This document shows, in pieces, positions 18,792-27,200 of a stretch of 64,000 nucleotides of DNA. Positions within the stretch are counted from its first letter, which is position 1. Every line of letters begins with the position of its first letter. The notes beneath the pieces were generated by a model. That model was not told the DNA's origin and searched no databases. It saw nothing but the letters and a program-made list of their open reading frames with translations. A program made the position numbers and the translations under genes. The DNA is from Mycobacterium sp. Z3061 (GTDB taxonomy: Bacteria; Actinomycetota; Actinomycetes; Mycobacteriales; Mycobacteriaceae), in contig NZ_CP134062.1 in assembly GCF_031583025.1 (NCBI RefSeq), positions 5,739,234-5,803,233 of the forward strand, given 5' to 3'.

Positions 18792-20291
18792 GTGAGCCGG
18801 ATCACGACCGACCAACTGCGCGACGCAGTGCTCGACGAGGGCTCGTTCGTCAGCTGGGACGTCGACCCGCTGCCAGTACCGATGTCCAGCGGTTATGCGC
18901 GCGAGCTGGCCGACGCGCGCACCGCCGGCGGCCGCGACGAAGCGGTATCCACCGGCGAGGGACGGGTGTTCGGACGGCGGGTCGCGGTGGTGGTCTGCGA
19001 CTTCACCTTTCTGGCCGGCTCGATCGGCGTGGCCGCGGCCGAACGCATCACCGCCGCGGTGGAGCGCGCGACGGCCGAGCGGCTGCCGCTGCTGGCGTCA
19101 CCCTGCTCGGGCGGCACCCGGATGCAGGAGGGCACTGTCGCGTTCCTGCAGATGGTCAAGATCGCCGCGGCCGTCAAGCTGCACCGCCAGGCCCACCTTC
19201 CCTACCTGGTCTACCTGCGCAACCCGACCACCGGGGGGGTCTTCGCGTCGTGGGGTTCGCTGGGCCACGTCACCGTCGCCGAGCCCGGCGCCCTGGTGGG
19301 GTTCCTGGGTCCCCGGGTATACGAACTCCTGTACGACCAGCCGTTTCCGACCGGCGTTCAAACCGCGGAGAATCTGCAGCGCCACGGGGTGATTGACGGC
19401 GTCGTCGGGCTCGATGAGCTGCGGACGACGCTGCACCGGGCCCTGACGGTCATCGCGGACACTCCCGACCCACCGCCGGCGCAGGCGCCTCCCGAACCGA
19501 TTCCTGACGTGCCCGCCTGGGAATCGGTGATCGCTTCGCGTCGCGCCGACCGCCCCGATGCGCGGTATCTGCTGCGGCACGGCGCCACCGACCGGGTGCT
19601 GCTGTCGGGCACCGGCCAGGGTGAGGCGGCGACGACGCTGCTGGCGCTGGCCCGCTTCGGCGGCCAGCCCGTGGTTGTGCTCGGCCAGCAGAGGATGGAC
19701 AGCGGCGGGGGAAACACCGTGGGGCCCGGTTCGCTGCGCGAGGCCCGCCGCGGCATGGCGCTGGCCGCCGAACTTCGCCTGCCGCTGGTGCTGGTGATCG
19801 ACACCGCCGGTCCGGCGCTGTCGGCCGAAGCCGAGCAGGGTGGGCTGGCCGGCCAGATCGCCCAGTGCCTGGCCGAGCTCGTCACGCTGGATACGCCGAC
19901 GGTGTCGGTGCTGCTGGGTCAGGGCAGTGGCGGGCCGGCGCTGGCGATGGTGCCCGCCGACCGGGTGCTGGCCGCACTGCACGGCTGGTTGGCGCCGTTG
20001 CCACCGGAAGGTGCCAGCGCGATCGTTTTCCGCGACACCGACCACGCGGCCGAACTTGCTGCGGCACAGGGCATTCGGTCGGCCGATCTACTGGCGTCCG
20101 GGATCGTCGACGCTATCGTTCCCGAGCATCCTGACGCCGCCGACGAACCGGTCCAGTTCGCGCGGCGACTGTCGGCGGCCATCGCCGCTGAGGTCCACGC
20201 GCTGCGCGAAACGCCGGCGTCGCAGCGCCTGGCCGCGCGCTTGCGGCGCTACCGCCGTATCGGGCTACCCGAAACTCAGTCGTCCAGATAG
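18792..20291 (+). CDS. accD3: Acyl-CoA carboxylase carboxyltransferase-like subunit AccD3
   Basis: 499 residues from GTG at 18792 (VSRITTDQL), matching the M. tuberculosis AccD3 start (Rv0904c, 495 aa, by memory). It has two tandem crotonase-like carboxyltransferase halves: N half with [16 protein letters not shown] (~110-125) and C half with [17 protein letters not shown]. It is thought to supply carboxyltransfer for malonyl-type substrates together with an AccA subunit, but its role is less well defined than that of AccD4-6. It is divergent from echA6, and its 3' end overlaps the TetR gene on the other strand by 16 bases. Confidence 0.93.
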   Translation: MSRITTDQLRDAVLDEGSFVSWDVDPLPVPMSSGYARELADARTAGGRDEAVSTGEGRVFGRRVAVVVCDFTFLAGSIGVAAAERITAAVERATAERLPLLASPCSGGTRMQEGTVAFLQMVKIAAAVKLHRQAHLPYLVYLRNPTTGGVFASWGSLGHVTVAEPGALVGFLGPRVYELLYDQPFPTGVQTAENLQRHGVIDGVVGLDELRTTLHRALTVIADTPDPPPAQAPPEPIPDVPAWESVIASRRADRPDARYLLRHGATDRVLLSGTGQGEAATTLLALARFGGQPVVVLGQQRMDSGGGNTVGPGSLREARRGMALAAELRLPLVLVIDTAGPALSAEAEQGGLAGQIAQCLAELVTLDTPTVSVLLGQGSGGPALAMVPADRVLAALHGWLAPLPPEGASAIVFRDTDHAAELAAAQGIRSADLLASGIVDAIVPEHPDAADEPVQFARRLSAAIAAEVHALRETPASQRLAARLRRYRRIGLPETQSSR

Positions 20292-20821
20292 CGCTGGATC
20301 GTCGGCCCGAGCCACTCGACGACCTCATCCTGACTCATATCAACCACGGGCGGCAGCCGTAACACGAAGCGGCACAACGCCAGGCCCAGGATCTGGGTGG
20401 CAATGAGCCCGGCCCGCTTTCCGGCTTCACCGGGCGGCACCCAGGATGCCACCAGCGGCTGCAACTGGACTCCGAAAATCTCCCGCATCCGGTGTGCCGC
20501 AACGTCATTCGTGGCACTGCAGCGCAACAGAATTACCAGGGCGTCGTCGCCACCCGCCCAGCGCCGCAGGAAATGGCCGACCAGCAACGGGCCGAGACGG
20601 TCCCGGTCAGCAGGCGCGAAATCCGGTAGCCGCAAATCGAATTCGGCTGCGGCGGCGAACAGTTGATCCTTGGTGCCGAAGTACCGCATCACCATCGCCG
20701 GATCCACGCCGGCATCTGCGGCGATTGCCCGGATGGTGGCGGCCTGAAACCCGGCCGTCCCGAACCGCTCGCGCGCTTTGGCCAGAATCAGGGCCTTGGT
20801 TTCCGCCGATGACCGCCTCAT
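20276..20821 (-). CDS. TetR-family repressor of the adjacent FAD monooxygenase
   Basis: 181 residues from ATG at 20819-20821; the frame is open further upstream but would cover the operator. The N-terminal helix-turn-helix (ALILAKARERFGTAGFQAATIRAIAADAGVDPAMVMRYFGTKDQL) is typical TetR, with a C-terminal ligand-binding domain of the TetR_C type. Inverted repeats ATGTCAACA/TGTTGACAT overlap its start codon and recur before the divergent monooxygenase gene, pointing to autorepression plus control of that gene. The 3' end overlaps accD3. Confidence 0.9.
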   Translation of the reverse strand: MRRSSAETKALILAKARERFGTAGFQAATIRAIAADAGVDPAMVMRYFGTKDQLFAAAAEFDLRLPDFAPADRDRLGPLLVGHFLRRWAGGDDALVILLRCSATNDVAAHRMREIFGVQLQPLVASWVPPGEAGKRAGLIATQILGLALCRFVLRLPPVVDMSQDEVVEWLGPTIQRYLDD

Positions 20822-20853
20822 GTCAACAACTGTAGGCCAACATCTGTTGACAT
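20820..20853. promoter_or_regulatory. TetR operator 1 (inverted repeat)
   Basis: ATGTCAACA at 20820-20828 pairs exactly with TGTTGACAT at 20845-20853. The left arm overlaps the TetR start codon. The same 9-mer recurs in the site at 20881-20899, so it is probably the TetR recognition element. Confidence 0.7.
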
Positions 20854-20880
20854 ACCGGTCGGACGCGCGCATTATTGGCT

Positions 20881-20899
20881 ATGTCAACAGTTGTTGACT
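20881..20899. promoter_or_regulatory. TetR operator 2 (inverted repeat)
   Basis: ATGTCAACA at 20881-20889 followed after one base by TGTTGACTT: a near-perfect palindrome sharing its half-site with operator 1. It lies 26 bases before the monooxygenase ATG (20925), where repressor binding would block transcription. GAGGAAAGG at 20909-20917 is that gene's ribosome-binding site. Confidence 0.72.
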
Positions 20900-20924
20900 T
20901 AGCTGGTTGAGGAAAGGACCCACC

Positions 20925-22052
20925 ATGAAAGACACCGATGTCCTCGTCGTAGGCGCCGGGCCCACCGGGCTCACACTGGCCGCCTCACTGGTTGCCCGGG
21001 GAGTCGACGCGGTGGTGGTGGACGAACTGCCGTCCGGTGCCAACACCTCCCGCGCCGCCGTGGTGAATGCCCGCAGTCTGGAATTGCTGGAAGACCTGGA
21101 CGTTTCCCGGCGCCTGGTCAAGGCCGGGCTGACCGCGCCGCGATTCACCATGCGGCAGGGCTCACGCGTCCTTGTCCGGGTCGACTTCAGCAAGCTGCCG
21201 ACCGCCTACCCGTACAGCCTGATGATCTCCCAAGCCGACACCGAGCGGGCGCTGGAGGATCGGCTGAATGAATTGGGCAGCAAGGTGATTCGACCCAAAG
21301 CGGTGAGCCAGCTGAGCCAGGACGCAACCGGGGTCACCGTGTCCTTCGACGACGGCGACAGCGTCCGTGCGGGCTACGTCGTCGGCGCCGACGGGATGCA
21401 CAGCACCATCCGCCGGCAAGCCGGAATCGGCTTCACCGGTGGGGAATTCGCCGAGTCCTTCGCGCTGGCCGATGTGCGGGTCGCCGGCGACGCTCCCGCC
21501 GACGAGGTCATCCTCTTCTACGGCAACGAGGGCCTGACCGTGCTGGCGCCGTTGCCCGGTGACGTCTACCGCATCGTGGCCCCGGCCGCCCAGGCGCCTT
21601 CGGTGCCCACGGTCGAGTTCGTGCAGGATTTGCTGGACAGCCGCGGCTTCGGTCCGGGACGCACGGTCGTCACCGAGTTGGTCTGGGGGTCTCGCTTCCG
21701 GATCCAGCACCGCGTCGCCGACACCTACCGGGCGGGCCGGCTGATCCTGGCAGGCGATGCCGCGCACGTGCACAGTCCCGCCGGCGGCCAGGGCATGAAC
21801 CTGGGCATCAACGACGCCGTCACGCTGGCCGAGGCACTGGCCGAGGTTTCTGAGTCCGCCCTGGACGCATACAGCGCGACCCAGCGAGCGCGCGCACGAC
21901 GGGTCCTGAAGCTGACCGGACGGTTGACGAAGGTCTCGACCATGCCGCGACCGCTGCGCCCGGTCCGCAATTCGGCCATGCGCGTTGCGGCACACGTTCC
22001 GGCGGCACGACGAAAGTTTGCGTGGCAACTGAGCGGCCTGGTCAACCGGTGA
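20925..22052 (+). CDS. FAD-dependent aromatic-type monooxygenase (PHBH family)
   Basis: 375 residues. The N-terminal GxGxxG motif (DVLVVGAGPTGLTLAASLVARG) binds FAD; GADGMHSTIRRQAGI is the DG motif; GRLILAGDAAHVHSPAGGQGMNLGINDA is the GD motif with the ribityl-contacting aspartate. This places it in the group A flavin monooxygenases that hydroxylate aromatic or polyketide compounds, often for detoxification. Length is short of the ~500-residue polyketide hydroxylases, and no C-terminal thioredoxin domain is present. ATG at 20925 is chosen over an upstream TTG because GAGGAAAGG sits 7 bases before it. Regulated by the divergent TetR. Confidence 0.9.
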   Translation: MKDTDVLVVGAGPTGLTLAASLVARGVDAVVVDELPSGANTSRAAVVNARSLELLEDLDVSRRLVKAGLTAPRFTMRQGSRVLVRVDFSKLPTAYPYSLMISQADTERALEDRLNELGSKVIRPKAVSQLSQDATGVTVSFDDGDSVRAGYVVGADGMHSTIRRQAGIGFTGGEFAESFALADVRVAGDAPADEVILFYGNEGLTVLAPLPGDVYRIVAPAAQAPSVPTVEFVQDLLDSRGFGPGRTVVTELVWGSRFRIQHRVADTYRAGRLILAGDAAHVHSPAGGQGMNLGINDAVTLAEALAEVSESALDAYSATQRARARRVLKLTGRLTKVSTMPRPLRPVRNSAMRVAAHVPAARRKFAWQLSGLVNR

Positions 22053-22055
22053 GCG

Positions 22056-23114
22056 TCATACCCCGACCTGCGGGATCACGCTGGGCCTCTGCTGCACCAC
22101 ATGCGAACCTCCGCCGCCGCCGACCATCCGCCCGGGCATGCCGCCGTTGGCACCCGCTCCCGCCGGCACCGGCATCATCGGCATCCCGGCGCCGGCCCCG
22201 GCTGCCACCTCGGCGTTAGCGATCGTCGCGGCACCGGCAAGGCTGGTGCCGGGCAACGCCGAAGCGGTCCGCGGGTCCGGCACCGACCCGACCCAACTCT
22301 GCGGCACCGACAACGCACCGACCGTGCGCGCCTGACCCAGGCCCGCCGCCGCGCCGAAACCGGTTCCACCCGTCGGCTTGATCGCCTCGGCCGCCGCGAT
22401 GGCCGGCATTTCCGACGGCTCCGAGGCCCCGACCAGCGCGGCACTGCCCGGCGCCCCGGCACTACCCAGACTGGAAAGCGGTGTCAACGCTGTGCTGACC
22501 GCAGTGGATGCCAACTGAAAGCCCTGCGACACCGCGTCCAGTGGGATCGCTTGAGCAACCGTCACCGCCTGTGACGCAAACCCGGCGAGCTCGGCCGGCA
22601 GCGCCGCGAACGGCGTCAACGAGACAGCCACCGAAGCCGCGTCCGCGAGATAGCCCAGCATGGCGGCCACATCCTGGATCCACATCTCGATGTAGAGGAA
22701 GTCCGCGGCCGCAATCGCCGGAGTGTTCTGGCCCAGGAAGTTCGTCGCTATCAACGCCAACTGGTGATTCCGGTTGGCCGTCACCTCAGCGGGATGGACG
22801 GTGGCGGTCCGAGCGGCCTCAAATGCCGTCGCCGCCGCGCGGGCCTGCACGGCCGCGACCTCGGCGATGGCCGACGAGGCGCTCAACCACGCGACGAAAC
22901 CCGCCGCGATGCCGACCATCGCATTGGCCGCGGGACCCGCCCACGACCCGCTGACCAGATCCGATATCACCGAGTCGAAGGACGAAGCCGAAAACTGCAG
23001 CTCTGACGTCAGCCCATCCCAGGCGGCGGCCGCCGAGAACAACGGTCCGGAACCGGGCCCGGTGTACATGCGCGCCGAGTTCACTTCCGGAGCCAGCATT
23101 TCGAAACCGATCAC
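22056..23114 (-). CDS. PPE protein, SVP subfamily
   Basis: 352 residues from GTG at 23112-23114, with a perfect AAGGAGGT ribosome-binding site 8 bases upstream. PPE domain over residues ~1-175: LAPEVNSARMYTG replaces the Pro-Pro-Glu with Ala-Pro-Glu; WAG motif near 60; WIQDVAAMLGY near 148. The C-terminal half carries ALSVPQSWVG, the signature of the PPE-SVP subgroup, and ends in a glycine run plus HVVQQRPSVIPQ. Such proteins normally leave through ESX-5 with a PE partner, but no PE gene is adjacent. Its promoter shares the palindrome at 23148-23161 with the divergent TetR gene. It converges on the monooxygenase with 3 bases between the stops. Confidence 0.93.
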   Translation of the reverse strand: MIGFEMLAPEVNSARMYTGPGSGPLFSAAAAWDGLTSELQFSASSFDSVISDLVSGSWAGPAANAMVGIAAGFVAWLSASSAIAEVAAVQARAAATAFEAARTATVHPAEVTANRNHQLALIATNFLGQNTPAIAAADFLYIEMWIQDVAAMLGYLADAASVAVSLTPFAALPAELAGFASQAVTVAQAIPLDAVSQGFQLASTAVSTALTPLSSLGSAGAPGSAALVGASEPSEMPAIAAAEAIKPTGGTGFGAAAGLGQARTVGALSVPQSWVGSVPDPRTASALPGTSLAGAATIANAEVAAGAGAGMPMMPVPAGAGANGGMPGRMVGGGGGSHVVQQRPSVIPQVGV

Positions 23115-23147
23115 CTTGACACACCTCCTTCATCAACCGCCCAAAAC

Positions 23148-23161
23148 ATACATTTGTGTAT
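23148..23161. promoter_or_regulatory. Shared palindrome ATACATTTGTGTAT, copy 1
   Basis: Arms ATACA/TGTAT around TTTG, between the divergent PPE (start 23114) and TetR (start 23235) genes. The same 14-mer occurs at 24603-24616. A second, related palindrome ACAT-TTT-ATGT lies at 23175-23185. The DNA from 23140 to 23210 is unusually AT-rich for this genome, as in a regulated promoter. Confidence 0.7.
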
Positions 23162-23234
23162 ACGATACGTCAATACATTTTATGTTATGATGCATCCGAT
23201 ACTCTTATGGATCACAGAGAGGGCGGAGCGGCAA

Positions 23235-23858
23235 ATGACGTCAGCGAGCACCGCAAAGGCGACGCGCGTCACCAAGCGCCGCGCCGAAACCCGCGGACGA
23301 CTGATCGATGCGGCGATCGAAGTCTTCGCCGAGAAGGGCTATGGGCAGGTCACCATCAAGGATGTGTGCACCGCTGCCGGCTACACGCGGGGTGCGTTCT
23401 ACTCGCAGTTCGAAAGCCTCGAAGAGCTGCTTTTCGTCATCTACCACCAATGGACGGCCCAGATCGCCGAGCAGGTGCGTGGCGCCGTCGACGCCGGCGA
23501 TCCGGTCAACGACCTGCCCGGGATCATCGCGCGCATCGTGGAGACGCTGCTGCTCGAGCGCGAGTGGCTGTTGATCAAGGTAGATCTGCTGGCGGTGGCC
23601 GCGCGCAATCCGGAGCTGGCCCAGCGCTGGTCCGTCCACCGTCGCAAACTGCGCAGGACCATCGAGGAGCTGCTCATAGCCCGGGGCATCAGGTCGCATG
23701 AGTCAATCGGCAGCGTAGGAGAGACGGCCCAAGCCGTAATCGCCCTTTATGACGGTCTGGCCACCCAGCTGATCCTGGAAAACGACGACGGCGCCGCGCG
23801 CGCCCGGCTCATACAGCTGCTCAACGTGGTACTCACCCCGGGCGGAACCGCTCCCTGA
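23235..23858 (+). CDS. TetR-family regulator, first of a tandem paralogous pair
   Basis: 207 residues from ATG at 23235, preceded by GAGAGGG at 23217-23223; the frame extends upstream through the operator without support. The helix-turn-helix region (TIKDVCTAAGYTRGAFYSQFESLEELL) and effector domain are closely similar to the protein at 23962-24576. It is divergent from the PPE gene and shares its intergenic palindromes, so it probably regulates itself and the PPE gene. The ligand is unknown. Confidence 0.9.
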   Translation: MTSASTAKATRVTKRRAETRGRLIDAAIEVFAEKGYGQVTIKDVCTAAGYTRGAFYSQFESLEELLFVIYHQWTAQIAEQVRGAVDAGDPVNDLPGIIARIVETLLLEREWLLIKVDLLAVAARNPELAQRWSVHRRKLRRTIEELLIARGIRSHESIGSVGETAQAVIALYDGLATQLILENDDGAARARLIQLLNVVLTPGGTAP

Positions 23859-23925
23859 CCACCCGGAGAACTCACGTCGACGACATTCGGCCCCCGATGT
23901 GGCCCTCCACGTATCCGATGTGGCA

Positions 23926-23940
23926 ATGTATCGGCTACAT
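23926..23940. promoter_or_regulatory. Inverted repeat ATGTA-TCGGC-TACAT upstream of second TetR
   Basis: Five-base arms of the same TACAT/ATGTA type as the 23148 and 24602 palindromes, with a different centre. Immediately upstream, CCGATGTGGC occurs twice (23894-23903 and 23915-23924), spaced 21 bases or two helical turns. Lies 22 bases before the ATG at 23962. Confidence 0.5.
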
Positions 23941-23961
23941 AAATAACCAGGGGGTGCACAC

Positions 23962-24576
23962 ATGGCAACTGCGACCACCACTGCGAAGCCACCGCGAGTC
24001 ACCAAACGCCGCGCCGAGACCCGCGCCCGCCTCATCGAGGCGGCGTTCCGCGTCTTCGCCGAAAAGGGCTATGGCCACGTGACCATCGAGGACGTGTGCG
24101 AGGCCGCCGGCTATACCCGGGGCGCGTTCTATTCGCAGTTCGAGAGCCTGGAGGAGTTGTTCTTCCTCTTGTACGACGAGTGGGCCGGCCGCACCGCGGA
24201 GCAGGTCCGCGCCGCGATGGAGGGTGCCGACGCGGTGGTCGACCTGCCCGGAGTCGTCAACCGGATCGTCGACACGCTGCTTCTCGAACGTGACTGGCTG
24301 CTGATCAAGTTCGACTTCCTGCTGTACGCGGCGCGCAACCCCGAGCTCGCCCACCGCTGGGAGGTCCATCGCGCGCAGCTGCGCAAAGTGATCGAGGAAC
24401 GGCTGATCGCCAGCGGCATCGGGTTCCACAAGGCGATCGACAGTGTGACCGACACGGCCCGCGCCATCATCGCCGCCTACGACGGGGTCAGCATTCAGCT
24501 ACTGCTCGACAGCGACCAGACGGCGGCGCGCGCTTGGCTCACCCAGCTGATGAACGTTGTGTTGACTCGCGATTGA
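23962..24576 (+). CDS. TetR-family regulator, second of a tandem paralogous pair
   Basis: 204 residues. It is nearly collinear with the preceding TetR: both read TKRRAETR, then DVC-AAGYTRGAFYSQFESLEEL in the helix-turn-helix, then LLLER-WLLIK and AARNPELA in the effector domain. ATG at 23962 is preceded by a GGGGG-containing site. It lies 77 bases upstream of the flavoprotein gene, with the palindrome GATACATTTGTGTATC between them, so it or its neighbour probably controls that gene. Confidence 0.9.
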   Translation: MATATTTAKPPRVTKRRAETRARLIEAAFRVFAEKGYGHVTIEDVCEAAGYTRGAFYSQFESLEELFFLLYDEWAGRTAEQVRAAMEGADAVVDLPGVVNRIVDTLLLERDWLLIKFDFLLYAARNPELAHRWEVHRAQLRKVIEERLIASGIGFHKAIDSVTDTARAIIAAYDGVSIQLLLDSDQTAARAWLTQLMNVVLTRD

Positions 24577-24601
24577 CCCCTTTCGATGCGTCCATGCATA
24601 T

Positions 24602-24617
24602 GATACATTTGTGTATC
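24602..24617. promoter_or_regulatory. Shared palindrome GATACATTTGTGTATC, copy 2
   Basis: Arms GATACA/TGTATC flank TTTG, identical in the central 14 bases to the site at 23148-23161. It lies 37 bases upstream of the flavoprotein ATG (24654), in an AT-rich promoter segment. Confidence 0.72.
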
Positions 24618-24653
24618 TAGTTCAGGTGTCGTGGTGCACGGAAGGGCTGTTTC

Positions 24654-26324
24654 ATGGACGCTGATGTCATCGTTGTGGGTGCGGGGCTGGCCGGGCTGGT
24701 CGCCACCCACGAACTGACCCGCCGCGGCAAGAAGGTCGCAGTGGTCGATCAGGAGAACGAGGCCAATCTGGGCGGTCAGGCCTTCTGGTCGTTCGGCGGC
24801 CTCTTCCTGGTCGACACCCCCGAGCAGCGGGTGCTGGGGATCAAAGACTCCCTCGAGCTGGCCTGGAACGACTGGTCCGGCAGTGCGGCGTTCGATCGCC
24901 CTGACGACGAAGACGTGTGGGCGGCCAAGTGGGCCCGTTCCTACGTGGAGTTCGCCGCGGGCGAGAAGCGGTCCTACCTGACCGACCTGGGTATCAGGTT
25001 CATGCCCACGGTGGGGTGGGCCGAGCGGGGTGACCTGCGTGCCGACGGACACGGCAACTCGGTACCGCGCTTCCACGTCGCGTGGGGGACGGGCACCGGA
25101 GTCGTTGAGCCCTTTGTGAATTCGGCCCTGGATGCCGCACAGGACAATCAGGTGACGTTCTACCACCGTCACCGTGTGGACGAATTGGTGTTCACCGACG
25201 GCGCGGTCACCGGCATCAAGGGCACGGTGCTGGCCCCCGATGATGCGGTGCGCGGCGCCCCGTCCAACCGAGACGCGGTCGGCGAGTTCGAGTTGTCGGC
25301 GCAGGCGGTGATCATCACCACCGGCGGGATCGGCGGCAACCACGAGATGGTGCGGCGGTACTGGCCCGAGCGGATGGGCACCCCACCGTCGTCGATGATC
25401 ACCGGCGTTCCGGAATACGTCGATGGGCGCATGCTGGACATCGCCCATGACAGCGGGGTCCGCCTGGTCAACCGCGACCGGATGTGGCATTACACCGAGG
25501 GCGTCAAGAACTGGGACCCGATCTGGCCCAAGCACGCCATCCGCATCATTCCGGGCCCATCGTCGATGTGGTTCGACGCGCTGGGCCGACGACTGCCGGC
25601 GCCATTCCTGCCCGGCTACGACACCCTGGGCACGCTGAAGTATCTACGCACCAATCCCGAGATCGCGAACTACGACCACTCTTGGTACGTGCTGACCCAG
25701 AAGATCATCAAGAAGGAATTCGCCTTGTCGGGTTCGGAACAGAACCCCGACATCACCGGCAAGAGCCTGATGAAAGTGCTGCAGCAGCGCATCTTCAACA
25801 AAGACGCGACGGGTCCGGTCGAGGCGTTCAAGGCGCACGGAGCCGACTTCGTGATCGCGGACAATCTCGAAGATCTCGTCGCAAGAATGAATGCTCTGAC
25901 CGATGAACCGCTGCTGGATCCAGCCGGAATCCGCGCCCAGATCGAGTCCCGCGATCTGCAGATCGCCAACCCGTTCTGCAAGGACGTGCAGGTGCAGGGC
26001 ATCCGCAACGCCCGGCGCGCACTGGGCGATCGATTGGGCCGGGTCGCCGCGCCGCACCGCATCCTGGACCCCAAGGCCGGACCGCTGATCGCGGCCAAGC
26101 TGCACATCCTGACGCGAAAGACGTTGGGCGGCATCCAGACTGATTTGTCCTCCCGCGCCATGGGCAAGGACGGTCAACCCATCCCCGGCCTGTACGCGGC
26201 GGGAGAGGTCGCCGGGTTCGGCGGCGGAGGCGTGCACGGATACAACGCGCTGGAGGGGACGTTCCTGGGCGGTTGCATCTTCTCCGGTCGGGCCGCCGGC
26301 CGCGGTGCCGCCGACGACCTCTGA
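24654..26324 (+). CDS. FAD-binding dehydrogenase (Rv0785-like; ketosteroid dehydrogenase/fumarate reductase superfamily)
   Basis: 556 residues. The N-terminal DADVIVVGAGLAGLVATHELTRRG binds the FAD adenine diphosphate, and QAVIITTGGIGGNHEMVRRYWPERM is the second FAD-contact segment. The C-terminal GLYAAGEVAGFGGGGVHGYNALEGTFLGGCIFSGRAAG closes the flavin site, as in the fumarate reductase/3-ketosteroid-delta-1-dehydrogenase group. It resembles the Rv0785 product (about 566 aa, from memory), whose substrate is undefined. Its TACATTTGTGTA operator suggests repression by one of the adjacent TetR proteins and induction by its substrate. Confidence 0.9.
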   Translation: MDADVIVVGAGLAGLVATHELTRRGKKVAVVDQENEANLGGQAFWSFGGLFLVDTPEQRVLGIKDSLELAWNDWSGSAAFDRPDDEDVWAAKWARSYVEFAAGEKRSYLTDLGIRFMPTVGWAERGDLRADGHGNSVPRFHVAWGTGTGVVEPFVNSALDAAQDNQVTFYHRHRVDELVFTDGAVTGIKGTVLAPDDAVRGAPSNRDAVGEFELSAQAVIITTGGIGGNHEMVRRYWPERMGTPPSSMITGVPEYVDGRMLDIAHDSGVRLVNRDRMWHYTEGVKNWDPIWPKHAIRIIPGPSSMWFDALGRRLPAPFLPGYDTLGTLKYLRTNPEIANYDHSWYVLTQKIIKKEFALSGSEQNPDITGKSLMKVLQQRIFNKDATGPVEAFKAHGADFVIADNLEDLVARMNALTDEPLLDPAGIRAQIESRDLQIANPFCKDVQVQGIRNARRALGDRLGRVAAPHRILDPKAGPLIAAKLHILTRKTLGGIQTDLSSRAMGKDGQPIPGLYAAGEVAGFGGGGVHGYNALEGTFLGGCIFSGRAAGRGAADDL

Positions 26325-26325
26325 T

Positions 26326-26373
26326 CCCCGCGAGTCCTCCCCGCGAGTCCTCCCCGCGAGTGCTCCCCGCGAG
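26326..26373. repeat. 13-bp tandem repeat (CCCCGCGAGTCCT)
   Basis: Three full 13-base units plus a fourth partial one, starting just after the flavoprotein stop codon (26322-26324) and running into the left arm of the hairpin at 26369. The unit matches the flank of that hairpin, so it may have arisen by slippage there. Confidence 0.8.
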
Positions 26374-26428
26374 CAGACACAAAATCGCACCTTAACCGGG
26401 ATTTCTGTGCGAGTTTGTGTCTGCTCGC
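26369..26428. repeat. Dispersed palindromic element, copy 1 (imperfect 22-bp stem)
   Basis: The left arm, 26369-26390 (starting GCGAGCAGACACAAAATCGC), pairs with 26407-26428 with a single mismatch around a 16-base loop. It is closely related to the 25-bp-stem element at 33536-33600. It may terminate the flavoprotein transcript before prrA (ATG 26483). Confidence 0.8.
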
Positions 26429-26482
26429 CGGTCGAAGGAGCGCCTCCCACCGCCGTCGCGCTCAATCAGGCAAGATAGGCGC

Positions 26483-27184
26483 ATGGACACTGGTGTGAAC
26501 TCACCTCGGGTCTTGGTGGTCGACGACGACTCCGATGTGCTCGCCTCGCTGGAACGTGGTTTGCGGCTGTCCGGATTCGAAGTGTCCACCGCGGTCGACG
26601 GCGCGGAGGCTTTGCGCAGCGCCACCGAGACGCGGCCGGACGCGATCGTGCTCGACATCAACATGCCCGTGCTCGACGGCGTCAGCGTGGTCACGGCACT
26701 GAGAGCCATGGACAACGACGTGCCGGTGTGCGTGCTGAGTGCGCGCAGCTCCGTCGACGACCGGGTCGCGGGGCTGGAGGCCGGTGCCGACGACTACCTC
26801 GTCAAGCCGTTCGTGCTGGCCGAGCTGGTGGCGCGAGTGCGCGCCCTGCTGCGCCGGCGCGGCGCCACGGCCACCTCGTCCTCGGAGACCATCACGGTGG
26901 GTCCGCTGGAAGTGGACATCCCCGGTCGACGCGCCCGCGTCAACGGCGTCGACGTGGACCTCACCAAGCGGGAGTTCGACCTGCTCGCCGTGCTCGCCGA
27001 GCACAAGACGGCGGTGTTGTCCCGCGCGCAACTGCTCGAGTTGGTGTGGGGCTACGACTTCGCGGCCGACACCAACGTCGTCGACGTCTTCATCGGATAC
27101 CTGCGGCGCAAGCTGGAAGCCAATGGCGGCCCGCGGCTTCTGCACACCGTCCGGGGAGTCGGTTTCGTGCTCAGGATGCAATGA
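26483..27184 (+). CDS. prrA: Response regulator PrrA
   Basis: 233 residues from ATG at 26483, matching M. tuberculosis PrrA (Rv0903c) almost residue for residue by memory. The receiver domain (~8-120) has the acidic cluster VVDDDSD, the phospho-acceptor aspartate at ~58 in IVLDINMP, and the KPF lysine. An OmpR-type winged helix (~135-233) has [25 protein letters not shown]. It controls adaptation to intracellular conditions, nitrogen limitation and hypoxia, and is essential in M. tuberculosis. Followed after 16 bases by prrB. Confidence 0.97.
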   Translation: MDTGVNSPRVLVVDDDSDVLASLERGLRLSGFEVSTAVDGAEALRSATETRPDAIVLDINMPVLDGVSVVTALRAMDNDVPVCVLSARSSVDDRVAGLEAGADDYLVKPFVLAELVARVRALLRRRGATATSSSETITVGPLEVDIPGRRARVNGVDVDLTKREFDLLAVLAEHKTAVLSRAQLLELVWGYDFAADTNVVDVFIGYLRRKLEANGGPRLLHTVRGVGFVLRMQ

Positions 27185-27200
27185 GCGCGGTGGGTGCCCG

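Noticed and set aside
24495-25535. 346-codon minus-strand frame
   Set aside because: Antisense to the Rv0785-like flavoprotein and the end of the second TetR gene; no domain recognised.
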